Shown piece after piece: positions 25,049 to 32,563 of a DNA stretch of 48,881 nt (positions are counted from its first letter, which is position 1; every line of letters starts with the position of its first letter). The position numbers were made by a program, and so were the translations under genes. This DNA comes from an uncultured Bacteroidales bacterium (lineage in GTDB: Bacteria; Bacteroidota; Bacteroidia; Bacteroidales; Bacteroidaceae), in NCBI GenBank assembly GCA_937876995.1, contig CALEFD010000094.1, positions 1 through 48,881 on the forward strand. Direction: 5' to 3'. The notes below the pieces were generated by a model. The model worked only from the letters and a program-made list of their open reading frames with translations, ran no database searches and was not told the DNA's origin.

Positions 25049-26353
25049 ATGAAGCCTATTATGAAAAGGATATTTCTTGTTTGCGGCGCATCAGTAATGT
25101 GCGTAGTGACATCTGCTCAGCAGTTGTCACAAAAAGAATCTGACCCTATGGTTATGGGTTGGATGCAGGGATTCCCACCTATGGACGATATGGTGGTGGA
25201 AGCAGCCGATGGTTCGTTTTTTAACTTTCCGGCTTTACGTTACACAGTGTGTAATATGAGACAGTTCGTACCTACTAAAGTGGTGAAATGTGCCACAAAA
25301 GAGAGGTACAGGTTTAGAGAATCTTTAGACCCCGGGATTGAGAAGATTAAATTCGTCCCTCTGTTTGAAACAGAGCCCGTAGGTTGGCAGGATTTTCTGG
25401 ACAAAAACTATGTAGATGGTGTGATTATTTTGCACAAAGGTAAAATTATTTACGAAAAGTATCAGGGCGCATTGAAACCTGACGGTATCCATTCGGTAAT
25501 GTCGGTAAGTAAAACATTTACCGGAACATTGGGAGCTATGTTAGTGGCAGAAGGGGTGCTGGACGAAAACAAAAAGGTTTCTGAATATGTTCCTGAACTG
25601 GCTGAATCGGCTTTTGGCGATGCCACTGTGCGTAATCTGCTTGACATGACCACGGCTCTAAACTACAGTGAAGACTATTCCGATCCAAATGCTGATATTT
25701 GGGAGTATTCTGCATCGGGAAATTTGCAGAAACCGGAAGGTTACAAGGGAGCAATGTATTATTACCAGTATCTGGAGAAGATTAAGAAGAAGGGTGAACA
25801 TGGTAAGAAATTTGCTTACAAGACTGTAAATACAGATGCATTGGGCTGGGTTATATCCCGCGCTACGGGAAAAAGTATTCCTGATTTGCTTTCAGAAAAG
25901 ATTTGGGCTCCTATGGGCGCGAACTACGATGGCTATTATCAGGTTGATTCGCGTGGTATAGCTTTTGCAGGTGGAGGATTCAATGCAAATTTACGCGATT
26001 TGGCCATGTTTGGAGAAATGGTGCGTCGTAGAGGCTGGTTTAATGGTAAACAGATTTTACCCGAACAGGTTGTTGACGATATTCTGAAAAATGCCGACAA
26101 TGACCGGTTTGACAAAGATTCCTATCCAAACTTGAAAGGTTGGGGATATAGGAATATGTGGTGGGTAACCAACAATGCCGATAAAGCATTTTGTGCCCGC
26201 GGTGTATATGGTCAGACCATCTACATAGATATGGCTGCCGAAATGGTGCTGGTAAGGTTGGCTTCAATGCCTGTTGCATCGAATGCTGCCAATGATCCTT
26301 ATTCACTGCCCGCATATCAGGCTGTGGCAGATTATTTGATTGAAAAATACTGA
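25049..26353 (+). CDS. Secreted serine beta-lactamase-family hydrolase (class C-like/esterase)
   Basis: Starting at 25049 gives a 434-residue protein with a good signal peptide (MKPIMKRIFLVCGASVMCVV, cleavage near TSAQQ). The open frame reaches 24968, but that would place 27 extra residues in front of the signal, so the later ATG (25049 or 25061) is preferred. The beta-lactamase fold is shown by SVMSVSKTFTG, carrying the nucleophilic Ser and Lys of the SxxK motif, and by ALNYSEDYSDP at the place of the YxN motif. GWVISRATGKSIPDLLSEKIWAPMG is also typical of this family. It probably hydrolyses an ester or peptide in the periplasm; real antibiotic resistance is not indicated. Confidence 0.82.
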   Translation: MKPIMKRIFLVCGASVMCVVTSAQQLSQKESDPMVMGWMQGFPPMDDMVVEAADGSFFNFPALRYTVCNMRQFVPTKVVKCATKERYRFRESLDPGIEKIKFVPLFETEPVGWQDFLDKNYVDGVIILHKGKIIYEKYQGALKPDGIHSVMSVSKTFTGTLGAMLVAEGVLDENKKVSEYVPELAESAFGDATVRNLLDMTTALNYSEDYSDPNADIWEYSASGNLQKPEGYKGAMYYYQYLEKIKKKGEHGKKFAYKTVNTDALGWVISRATGKSIPDLLSEKIWAPMGANYDGYYQVDSRGIAFAGGGFNANLRDLAMFGEMVRRRGWFNGKQILPEQVVDDILKNADNDRFDKDSYPNLKGWGYRNMWWVTNNADKAFCARGVYGQTIYIDMAAEMVLVRLASMPVASNAANDPYSLPAYQAVADYLIEKY

Positions 26354-26405
26354 TTGGCTATGTAATTAAAGTTAATTGTTGGGTGCTTCTTTCAAAGATT
26401 TGAAC

Positions 26406-26413
26406 TATCTTCG
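26406..26413 (+). promoter_or_regulatory. Promoter-like -7 box upstream of alanine dehydrogenase
   Basis: ACTATCTTCGCA at 26404-26415 contains TATCTTCG, a one-base variant of TAnnTTTG. The same 12 bases occur in the promoter-like repeats at 31613 and 32251 on the other strand. The ATG is 44 nt downstream. No clear -33 partner was found. Confidence 0.45.
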
Positions 26414-26457
26414 CACTGTGATATATATATTATAGTTATACCTTAAAAAGTACAAAT

Positions 26458-27570
26458 ATGAAGATTGGAACAACAAAAGAACTTAAAAACCACGAATATC
26501 GTGTTGGTTTGACTCCGGATAATGTCTCTGCTTTTGTGGCAAAAGGACATACTGTATATGTAGAAACTCATGCAGGCGAAGGAGCCGGTTTCTCAGATGA
26601 TGATTATGTAGCAGCAGGAGCACAGATTTTAGGTTCACCTGCCGAAGTATTCGAAAAATCGGATATGATATGGAAAGTTAAAGAACCTGAACCATGCGAA
26701 TATAAGTTTTTACGTGAAAATCAGATATTGTTTACCTATCTTCATTTGGCACCTAATCCGGGTTTGACAAAGGCTTTGATGGATAAGAAGGTTAAGGGTG
26801 TTGCTTTTGAAACTATTGTAGATAAAGCAGGTAACTTGCCTTGTTTGCGTCCTATGAGCCAGATTGCCGGACGTCTGAGTATTCAGGAAGGTGCTAAGTA
26901 CATAGAAAAGAGCTATGGCGGTCGCGGAATATTGCTGGGTGGTGTTCCCGGTGTAGAACGTGGTAAGATTGTGATAGTGGGTGGTGGTATAGCAGGTACA
27001 TACGCTGCAAAGGCAGCAGTGGGTATTGATGCTGAAGTTACTCTGCTTGATATTGATTTGAACCGTCTGGCATATTTGGAAGATATTTTTGGCGCCAGTG
27101 TTACAACTCTTTACAGTACAGAGGCGAATATAAGAAAATCTTTGAAGGAGGCTGACCTGGTTATTGGTTCTGTACTGATTCCAGGTGGAAGAACTCCGAA
27201 ATTGGTACGTCGCGAACACTTGAAGGATATGAAGAAAGGAGCAGTGATAGTGGATATAGCTATAGACCAGGGCGGTTGCTGTGAATCGTCTCATGTCACT
27301 ACTCACGATGATCCTGTATTCATTGAAGAGGGCATAGTTCATTACTGTGTTGGCAATATGCCGGGTGCTGTTCCCTACACATCAACAGTGGCTTTGGCAA
27401 ATGCTACCTTCAAATACGGTATGATGATGGCAGACCTTGGTCTGGAAGAGGCTATAAGGCGCGATAGCGGTCTGGCTAAGGGCGTTAACGTATATTGCGG
27501 CAAATGTACCAACGAAAATGTAGCTAAGGCTCTGGATTTGGAGTATCATAATGTGTTAGATATTATTTAA
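26458..27570 (+). CDS. ald: Alanine dehydrogenase
   Basis: A 370-residue NAD-dependent enzyme of the AlaDH/PNT family that interconverts L-alanine and pyruvate plus ammonia. The N-terminus IGTTKELKNHEYRVGLTPDNV is diagnostic, with the substrate-binding Arg in EYRVGLTP. FTYLHLAPNPGLTKALMD has the conserved HLA segment. IVIVGGGIAGTYAAKAAVGI is the Rossmann motif and VDIAIDQGGCCESSHVTTHDDP completes the signature. PYTSTVALANAT near the end is also family-typical. The length agrees with the family. It may help assimilate or release ammonia. It is followed by manC2 only 12 nt downstream. Confidence 0.95.
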   Translation: MKIGTTKELKNHEYRVGLTPDNVSAFVAKGHTVYVETHAGEGAGFSDDDYVAAGAQILGSPAEVFEKSDMIWKVKEPEPCEYKFLRENQILFTYLHLAPNPGLTKALMDKKVKGVAFETIVDKAGNLPCLRPMSQIAGRLSIQEGAKYIEKSYGGRGILLGGVPGVERGKIVIVGGGIAGTYAAKAAVGIDAEVTLLDIDLNRLAYLEDIFGASVTTLYSTEANIRKSLKEADLVIGSVLIPGGRTPKLVRREHLKDMKKGAVIVDIAIDQGGCCESSHVTTHDDPVFIEEGIVHYCVGNMPGAVPYTSTVALANATFKYGMMMADLGLEEAIRRDSGLAKGVNVYCGKCTNENVAKALDLEYHNVLDII

Positions 27571-27582
27571 ATATATTTGATA

Positions 27583-28923
27583 ATGCAGTTAGTTCTTTTG
27601 TCCGGTGGATCGGGATTGAGGCTTTGGCCGCTCTCCAATAATACACGTTCCAAGCAGTTCCTTCCTCTGTTGAAAGCAGATGATGGATCTATGGAATCTA
27701 TGCTGCAACGTGTTGTAAGACAGGTGCGAGAAACCAATTTGGCAAGTAGTGTTACTATAGCTACCAGCAAGACTCAACGTGATATGATTATAAACCAGTT
27801 GGGTAATGGTGTTGATGTGGTAGCCGAGCCTGAAAGGAGAGATACTTTTCCGGCTATAGCACTGGCGGTTTCATATCTGTCATTACAGAAGGGTTGTCCC
27901 GATGATGAAGTGGTGGTGATTATGCCTTGCGATCCATATACTGAGAATGATTTTTTCCATTCTATAGGTAATATGGTTAAGGCTGTGGAGCAGAATAAGG
28001 CCGATTTGGTGCTGATGGGTATTAAACCTACATATCCGGCATCAAAATATGGATATATTGTTCCTGAGGAGGGCAACAACGATGCTGTACGCATGGTTAG
28101 CTGTTTTGTGGAGAAACCGGATAGGGCAAGAGCTGAAGAACTTTTGGCAAGAGGAGCAATGTGGAACAGTGGTGTCTTTGCTTTCAGACTGGGCTATGTG
28201 CGCAGTATAGTAAGCAAATACATTACAGCCAGTTCATATGAAGAAGTAGTAGCACAGTATGGCACGTTCCCAAAGATAAGTTTTGACTACGAAGTGGTAG
28301 AAAAAGCATTGTCTATTGCTGTGGTTCCGTTTGGTGGCAAATGGAAAGATTTGGGCACCTGGAATACTTTGTCGGAAGAGATTGCAGAAGATTATATTGG
28401 TAATGTGACCTGTGGCGACAATAATAGTAATTCCATAGTTGTAAATGAGTTGGGTTTGCCAATATTCTGTGACGGATTGAATAATATGGTTGTGGCTTGC
28501 AGTCCCGACGGTATTTTGGTCTGTGGTAAGGATTATTCAGAGGGCATTAAAGATAAGGTGTCCAAACTGGCTGACCGACCCATGTATGAGGAGCGTAGAT
28601 GGGGTTCCTATAAGGTTATGGGTACAAAACGTTATGGTGATGGTTACAAATCATTGACCAAAGAGCTTATCTTGAGACCAGGATGCAGTATTAGTTATCA
28701 GAGACATAAGTTGCGTGACGAAGTGTGGACTTTTGTTGATGGTGATGGTGTTCTGGCTTTGGACGGAGAGATTGTAAAGGTGAAACGTGGTGATGTGGTT
28801 CATATTAAGAGTGGACAGATGCACGCTGTTAAGGCTGTTTCGCAGTTGCAGATTATTGAGGTTCAAATGGGTACTCTTTTGGAAGAGGATGATATAGAGC
28901 GTTTCCCTTGGGATTGGGAATAA
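27583..28923 (+). CDS. Mannose-1-phosphate guanylyltransferase, ManC-like second copy with altered isomerase motif
   Basis: A 446-residue protein started at the ATG at 27583 (a TTG two codons upstream is less likely). It is clearly a paralogue of the first ManC: LLSGGSGLRLWPLSNNTRSK, VIMPCDPYTEND and CFVEKPDRARAE mark the guanylyltransferase domain. In the cupin domain the copy at 17821 reads QIHHHRSEVW, but this one reads QRHKLRDEVW, so two of the three consecutive His are missing. The isomerase activity is therefore doubtful while the transferase probably remains. It is 12 nt behind ald and probably co-transcribed. Separate regulation could supply GDP-mannose outside the polysaccharide operon. 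Confidence 0.88.
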   Translation: MQLVLLSGGSGLRLWPLSNNTRSKQFLPLLKADDGSMESMLQRVVRQVRETNLASSVTIATSKTQRDMIINQLGNGVDVVAEPERRDTFPAIALAVSYLSLQKGCPDDEVVVIMPCDPYTENDFFHSIGNMVKAVEQNKADLVLMGIKPTYPASKYGYIVPEEGNNDAVRMVSCFVEKPDRARAEELLARGAMWNSGVFAFRLGYVRSIVSKYITASSYEEVVAQYGTFPKISFDYEVVEKALSIAVVPFGGKWKDLGTWNTLSEEIAEDYIGNVTCGDNNSNSIVVNELGLPIFCDGLNNMVVACSPDGILVCGKDYSEGIKDKVSKLADRPMYEERRWGSYKVMGTKRYGDGYKSLTKELILRPGCSISYQRHKLRDEVWTFVDGDGVLALDGEIVKVKRGDVVHIKSGQMHAVKAVSQLQIIEVQMGTLLEEDDIERFPWDWE

Positions 28924-28930
28924 ATATATG

Positions 28931-28993
28931 ATGGTCCTATTATGTTAAAGAGGATGCACCTTGCGGAGCATCCTCTTTTAACATAAGGACCAT
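28931..28993. terminator. Long hairpin after manC2
   Basis: ATGGTCCTATTATGTTAAAG...GATGC (28931-28957) pairs with 28968-28993 with two small bulges, enclosing the 10-base loop ACCTTGCGGA. The inner GAGGATGC/GCATCCTC stem is followed by TTTT. It is placed 7 nt after the manC2 stop, so it can terminate that transcript. The length is more than a simple terminator needs, and the outer ACATAAGGnCCAT sequence recurs at 29230-29242. Confidence 0.65.
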
Positions 28994-28997
28994 TAGA

Positions 28998-29204
28998 CCT
29001 TATCTATTTTGTCACGCTCCGCGTGAGTCCTTCGGATAAAGCAAAAGAGCGATTTTTCAATCACTCTTTTGTTATCCGTTTCCTTATCTATATTGGTTTG
29101 CTCCGCAAACGTCCTTCGGATAAAGCAAAATAGCGATTTTTCAATCACTCTTTTGTTATCCATTTCCTTATCTATATTGGTTTGCTCCGCAAACGTCCTT
29201 CGGA
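28998..29204. repeat. 84-bp tandem repeats (two full copies plus a partial third)
   Basis: Units begin at 28998, 29082 and 29166 (CCTTATCTAT...). The period is exactly 84 bp and the third copy stops after 39 bp at TCCTTCGGA. Each full unit contains two hairpins: one with loop TCC and one formed by GGATAAAGCAAAAGAGCGA with TCACTCTTTTGTTATCC. Unit 1 has TCACGC-TCC-GCGTGA where units 2 and 3 have GTTTGC-TCC-GCAAAC, so both sides of the stem changed together. The cluster is framed by ACATAAGGACCAT (28981-28993) and ACATAAGGGCCAT (29230-29242). The gap 28924-29254 holds no supported gene. Confidence 0.85.
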
Positions 29205-29254
29205 CCAATTAATTATTTTAATCGTTTATGACATAAGGGCCATTCTGACATTAT

Positions 29255-30334
29255 TTATTTTGTTTGGAGTTTGATGCGGATTTCGCGGAAGGGGCGAACC
29301 GGATCATTGCTGGTGATGTTTATTGATGATAGGCTGCTTACCATTTTATGGGCAGTTGCTGTCATAGTTACAGATACTGTAATGGTCTGTCCGGGTTGGA
29401 TTGTGGTGTTCGCTTTTAGCGGAGTTGTACATTCGCCAAGTGTCTCCACATCTCTTATTATAAGATTTGATTTGCCAGTGTTCTCTATTATGAAACTGCC
29501 TTTAGCTGTTTTGCCTATTGGTCTTGCTCCCAGATCTACCAGCGAAGGTTCTATTCTGATTGATGGTTTGGGGTCTTCGTCATTATAGTTGTTGAATTTG
29601 TCAGTACAGATGGATGTTACTATTATGGGGTTCTGGCTACGAATATTGTTTGCATAGATCCAGAGTGTATCGCGCAGTGTGCCGTAGAGGTTTCCTGTTG
29701 CAGGGATGTTGTAGGTTACGTTTACGCTCTCTACGGTTTCCGGTTTTACGGCAGTTGGGGCCTCTATGGTGAGAAGACTGTTTTTGTTGCTGTTCTCTAC
29801 GCGTATTTTTGTGGTTTCTCTACCTATATTGGCAAGCATGATGCTCTTTGTTTCTGATTTGCCATGTTCCATAAATCCAAAATTGGTCTGCAGGGTTTCT
29901 GTTCTGATTCCTTCTGCCAATGGTCTGGGGTATCGCTCTTCCAAACCTAATGGGGTGGGGATGACGTCGGCCATCAGTAGTAGGCGGTCTATGTTTCTGC
30001 CCTGGTTGGTAAATACTTCCAGTTCACGTATAACTTCCCCTTCGGTTCCTGCCGGGTTGAAACTTACTGTCAGTTCACCGGTTTCTCCGGGTGCTATAGA
30101 TTCGGTGGAATAGGATACTGTGGTGCAACCGCAGCTGGTTAATATGTTGCTTATTGTGGTGCTTTGGTTTGATGTGTTCATAAAGATAAAGGTGTGTTTT
30201 ACTACACCATCTCTCTCTTCTATCTTTCCAAAGTTGTGTTCGTAACTGTCAAACTGAATAGGCGATTTTGGTGCCTGAGCTACCACTGTTATAGTTATAA
30301 GAGCGGCTATTATTGTAAATGATAATCTCTTCAT
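29255..30334 (-). CDS. DUF1573-domain secreted protein
   Basis: A 359-residue protein with an N-terminal signal peptide (MKRLSFTIIAALITITVVAQ). Residues 25-120 form a DUF1573 domain: SYEHNFGKIEERDGVVKHTF, FMNTSNQSTTISNI and SCGCTTVSY, with the conserved Cys-Gly-Cys. Two further Ig-like segments follow (residues about 145-240 and 255-355), the last with FIIENTGKSNLIIRDVET. Such proteins are common exported Bacteroidota proteins with an Ig-like fold and no known enzyme activity. The stop overlaps the start region of nothing else, but its start is 4 nt inside the end of the MBL gene (30331-30334), so the two are coupled. Confidence 0.85.
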   Translation of the reverse strand: MKRLSFTIIAALITITVVAQAPKSPIQFDSYEHNFGKIEERDGVVKHTFIFMNTSNQSTTISNILTSCGCTTVSYSTESIAPGETGELTVSFNPAGTEGEVIRELEVFTNQGRNIDRLLLMADVIPTPLGLEERYPRPLAEGIRTETLQTNFGFMEHGKSETKSIMLANIGRETTKIRVENSNKNSLLTIEAPTAVKPETVESVNVTYNIPATGNLYGTLRDTLWIYANNIRSQNPIIVTSICTDKFNNYNDEDPKPSIRIEPSLVDLGARPIGKTAKGSFIIENTGKSNLIIRDVETLGECTTPLKANTTIQPGQTITVSVTMTATAHKMVSSLSSINITSNDPVRPFREIRIKLQTK

Positions 30335-30981
30335 AGTGAATGTATTATGTTATAAACTTTCTCTATTCCAATGGTGGTGGATGGTCCGTGACCACTATAG
30401 ACTACGGTGTTGTCCGGTAGGGTGAATAACTTTTGGCGTATTCCCTGTACTAATGCTGCACCGTCGCTATCGGCAAAATCGTATCGGCCTAAGCTTCCTT
30501 TGAATAGTACATCGCCACAGAAGAGTATGTTCTCTTCTTTGCAGTAATATACTAAACTGCCGGGTGAATGTCCCGGTATGTGTAGTATATTGAATGTATG
30601 TCTGCCAAAACTGACGGTATCGCCTTCCTGAAGGAAGTTTTCCGGTTTGATGGGGTTTACGCTTTTGTTGTATTGTATGCCGAATGATGCCAGGCGTCTG
30701 CCTATCTGTAGTAACCAGGGCATGTCTGCATTATGAGCTTTGGCTGCTACTCCGAATGTTTCTTCTGCAAAGTTGTTGCCAAATATGTGGTCAAAATGCA
30801 GATGGGTGTTTAGTATGTGGTTGATGCTTAGTTTGTTGTCTTCTACAAACTGTTTTAGTGTCTGTTCTTCCTGCGGATAGTAACATCCGGGGTCAATTAT
30901 CACTGCATCAAGGGTTTGACTATCCCAAACTATGTATGTGTTTACGGATATGTCGTTAAACTGAAACTGTTTGATTTTCAT
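30331..30981 (-). CDS. MBL-fold metallo-hydrolase (glyoxalase II-like)
   Basis: A 216-residue metallo-beta-lactamase-fold hydrolase. Zinc ligands are visible in THLHFDH (H60, H62, D64, H65) and the following HIPGHSPGSLVYY segment. FCGDVLFKGSLGRYDF supplies the bridging Asp, and VYSGHGPSTTIGIEK supplies the last His. This layout matches the YcbL/GloB-like group that hydrolyses thioesters such as lactoylglutathione analogues. The true substrate is unknown. It overlaps rsmG by 4 nt upstream (30978-30981). Confidence 0.9.
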   Translation of the reverse strand: MKIKQFQFNDISVNTYIVWDSQTLDAVIIDPGCYYPQEEQTLKQFVEDNKLSINHILNTHLHFDHIFGNNFAEETFGVAAKAHNADMPWLLQIGRRLASFGIQYNKSVNPIKPENFLQEGDTVSFGRHTFNILHIPGHSPGSLVYYCKEENILFCGDVLFKGSLGRYDFADSDGAALVQGIRQKLFTLPDNTVVYSGHGPSTTIGIEKVYNIIHSL

Positions 30982-31601
30982 ATCTGTACGTAAACTACTT
31001 TTTTATCGTTAAAGAACTCTTCGTTAAAATAGTTGCTTATGTTTACTATTTCTGCTACGTTGCGGTAGTTCTGAACTTCTCCAGACAGATCTCCTCCTTT
31101 TAAACAGATTAGTCCGTTGGGGTAGGCGTTGAATTGTTCTTTCTTGTTTATCAGCTTGTTACATATTTTGCAGAGGTCGGGTAGGGGCATTACTCCACGG
31201 CTTACTACAAAGTGAAATTTCTCTTTTTCTTCTTCTGCTCGTTCGTGTTGACAGGTTACGTTTTTCAGCCCTATGCTTTCTGCTACGCTTTCCGCTACAC
31301 GTACTTTTTTGCCTATACTGTCTATCAGTGTGAACTTGCTTTCTGGGAAGAGGATTGCCAATGGTATGCCTGGGAATCCGCCTCCTGTTCCTATGTCGGC
31401 TATTTTGGTGCCTGGAGCAAAGGTTGTTACTTTTGCTATGGCTAAAGAGTGTAGTACGTGGTGCAGATAGAGGTTTTCTATGTCTTTGCGTGAGATTACG
31501 TTTATTTTGCTGTTCCAGTCAGTGTATAGTTCGTAAAGAGCGTCTAACTGGTTGTATTGCTGCTCTGTCAGTGCGGGGAAGTATTGTCTTATTTTCTCCA
31601 T
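30978..31601 (-). CDS. rsmG: 16S rRNA (guanine(527)-N7)-methyltransferase
   Basis: A 207-residue SAM-dependent enzyme that methylates G527 of 16S rRNA in the 530 loop. LYTDWNSKINVISRKDIENLYLHHVLHSLA is the typical N-terminal block and IADIGTGGGFPGIPLAILFP is the SAM-binding motif; VSRGVMPLPDL follows. The length is normal for the family. It heads a three-gene minus-strand unit (rsmG, MBL hydrolase, DUF1573). Its promoter region contains the left copy of the 24-bp repeat that brackets the toxin-antitoxin pair. Confidence 0.95.
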   Translation of the reverse strand: MEKIRQYFPALTEQQYNQLDALYELYTDWNSKINVISRKDIENLYLHHVLHSLAIAKVTTFAPGTKIADIGTGGGFPGIPLAILFPESKFTLIDSIGKKVRVAESVAESIGLKNVTCQHERAEEEKEKFHFVVSRGVMPLPDLCKICNKLINKKEQFNAYPNGLICLKGGDLSGEVQNYRNVAEIVNISNYFNEEFFNDKKVVYVQI

Positions 31602-31612
31602 ATTCTTTATTC

Positions 31613-31636
31613 TTTCTGCGAAGATAGTGAAAAATT
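31613..31636 (-). repeat. 24-bp promoter-containing direct repeat, copy next to rsmG
   Basis: Identical over 24 bases to 32251-32274. Read on the minus strand it contains CACTATCTTCGCAGAAA, with a TATCTTCG box (31626-31619) close to the TAnnTTTG consensus. It is 12 nt upstream of the rsmG start and could be its promoter. Confidence 0.85.
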
Positions 31637-31657
31637 ATATATCTGTCGCTATTGATT

Positions 31658-31975
31658 CTAATTCTGTTTAGTCAGTTTATCTGGCTCTTGACGAACATCC
31701 CACAAGTTTGTAATAACAATTTTCTCCTTATTGATATTGATATAGTAAATCAGTTTGAAATAAGGATGTACTACTAAAGAACGATATTCGTATGTGTGTT
31801 TAGAAAATAATGTATGCTCAATTTTTCCCAAATGGGGATTATTAACAAGAAGAGAGGTGTGGCTTTTTACTTTTTGATAATATTTAGTTGCAACCCTTTC
31901 TCCAAAATTACGCTGACAATAGTTGACGGAACTTTCTAAACGATTTAATGCGCGTTTAGTCCATTTTATTTGCAT
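31658..31975 (-). CDS. RelE/ParE-family toxin
   Basis: About 105 residues from the ATG at 31975 (an ATG at 31981 is the alternative). QIKWTKRALNRLESSVNYCQ is the RelE/ParE N-terminus, LLVNNPHLGKIE and YRSLVVHPYFKLIYYIN form the beta-sheet core, and VITNLWDVRQEPDKL is the usual C-terminal strand and tail. ParE-type toxins act on DNA gyrase, RelE types on ribosomes; the sequence does not settle which. The gene overlaps the preceding small gene by about 10 nt, the normal antitoxin-first order. Confidence 0.85.
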   Translation of the reverse strand: MQIKWTKRALNRLESSVNYCQRNFGERVATKYYQKVKSHTSLLVNNPHLGKIEHTLFSKHTYEYRSLVVHPYFKLIYYININKEKIVITNLWDVRQEPDKLTKQN

Positions 31976-32232
31976 AACCATGGGTATTTGTGTTCCATCA
32001 CGGTAAATACTTGTTCGCTGGTTAGCAGGTTGTTTGTTTCATCATCGATTTCTGCTTCTTCGTTCCATTTGTTTATTAGTTCCATCGTTAATGGTTGCTG
32101 CCATTCTTCGGAGATTTGTTCTGTTGTTTTGTGGTATGTTGATGTGATGGGCGTCAGTGTGCTTGCATACTCTACCTGTGGCTCTTTGACTGCCATTGGG
32201 TTATTAGTCTGTGTATTCGATTTTGTTTTCAT
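31966..32232 (-). CDS. Putative antitoxin of the RelE/ParE pair
   Basis: An 88-residue, mostly acidic and polar protein without a strong known DNA-binding motif. It starts MKTKSNTQTNNPMAVKEP and ends FTVMEHKYPWLCK. WNEEAEIDDETNNLLTSEQV resembles the toxin-wrapping C-terminal part of Bacteroidota ParD-like or uncharacterised antitoxins. Identification rests on its place directly upstream of, and overlapping, the RelE/ParE-type toxin gene. Its own upstream sequence is the second copy of the 24-bp promoter-like repeat. Confidence 0.75.
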   Translation of the reverse strand: MKTKSNTQTNNPMAVKEPQVEYASTLTPITSTYHKTTEQISEEWQQPLTMELINKWNEEAEIDDETNNLLTSEQVFTVMEHKYPWLCK

Positions 32233-32250
32233 ATTTGTTGTATTTGTTTA

Positions 32251-32274
32251 TTTCTGCGAAGATAGTGAAAAATT
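32251..32274 (-). repeat. 24-bp promoter-containing direct repeat, copy upstream of the antitoxin
   Basis: Exact copy of 31613-31636. Its TATCTTCG box (32264-32257 on the minus strand) lies about 25 nt upstream of the antitoxin ATG and probably drives the toxin-antitoxin pair. Confidence 0.85.
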
Positions 32275-32280
32275 TGGAAA

Positions 32281-32560
32281 GACCACTCTTTCCGTGGGAT
32301 TAACTTCATTCGCCAACAAAAGTTGTCTCATTCGTTCATCCTGGAATCACACTCTTTCCGTGGGATTGATTTCGCTCACTTTGTTCGCTTATCCTGGAAT
32401 CACACTCTTTCCGTGGGATTGGCTTCGCTCGCCAACTGAGTTGTCTTGCTTGCCCATCCCTTATGCCGCCGCAGGCGTTCGTGGTTGAAGACCACTCTTT
32501 CCGGGATTAACTTCGCTCACTTCGTTCGCTAGTTCATCCCTTATGCCGCCGCAGGCGTCC
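32281..32560. repeat. Mosaic repeat cluster (four CACTCTTTCC units)
   Basis: The block CACTCTTTCCGTGGGATT starts at 32284, 32350 and 32403; the fourth unit (32493) lacks TG. Tails are exchanged between units: units 1 and 2 end ATCCTGGAAT, and units 3 and 4 share CATCCCTTATGCCGCCGCAG. Units 1 and 3 share a CGCCAAC...GTTGTCT piece. Unit spacing is 66, 53 and 90 bp, so it is not a CRISPR array. CCACTCTTTCCG also matches the 3' end of the adjacent tRNA-Ser (minus strand). The whole 32233-32631 gap contains no supported gene. Confidence 0.8.
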
Positions 32561-32563
32561 TAA

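Noticed and set aside
25049..26353. Antibiotic-resistance beta-lactamase
   Set aside because: The third motif (KTG-like) and the YxN motif are not well matched; it looks like a class C-related esterase or peptidase.
26710..27342. Minus-strand frame of 210 codons inside ald
   Set aside because: It is antisense to a full-length alanine dehydrogenase and has no recognisable domain.
28998..29204. Possible CRISPR array in the 84-bp repeats
   Set aside because: The whole unit repeats, not only a short direct repeat with unique spacers.
28993..29208. Open frame of 71 codons on the minus strand with repeated RRTFAEQTNIDKE
   Set aside because: It is a translation of the 84-bp tandem repeats. The period is a multiple of three, so the frame stays open by chance; there is no start context and no family.
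31970..32488. Plus-strand open frame of 172 codons over the toxin-antitoxin pair and the repeat array
   Set aside because: It lies antisense to a better-supported antitoxin gene and then reads through the repeats; hydrophobic, repetitive and without a plausible family.
32281..32560. Possible CRISPR array
   Set aside because: Spacing is irregular (66, 53, 90 bp), the spacers themselves share blocks, and no cas genes are present.
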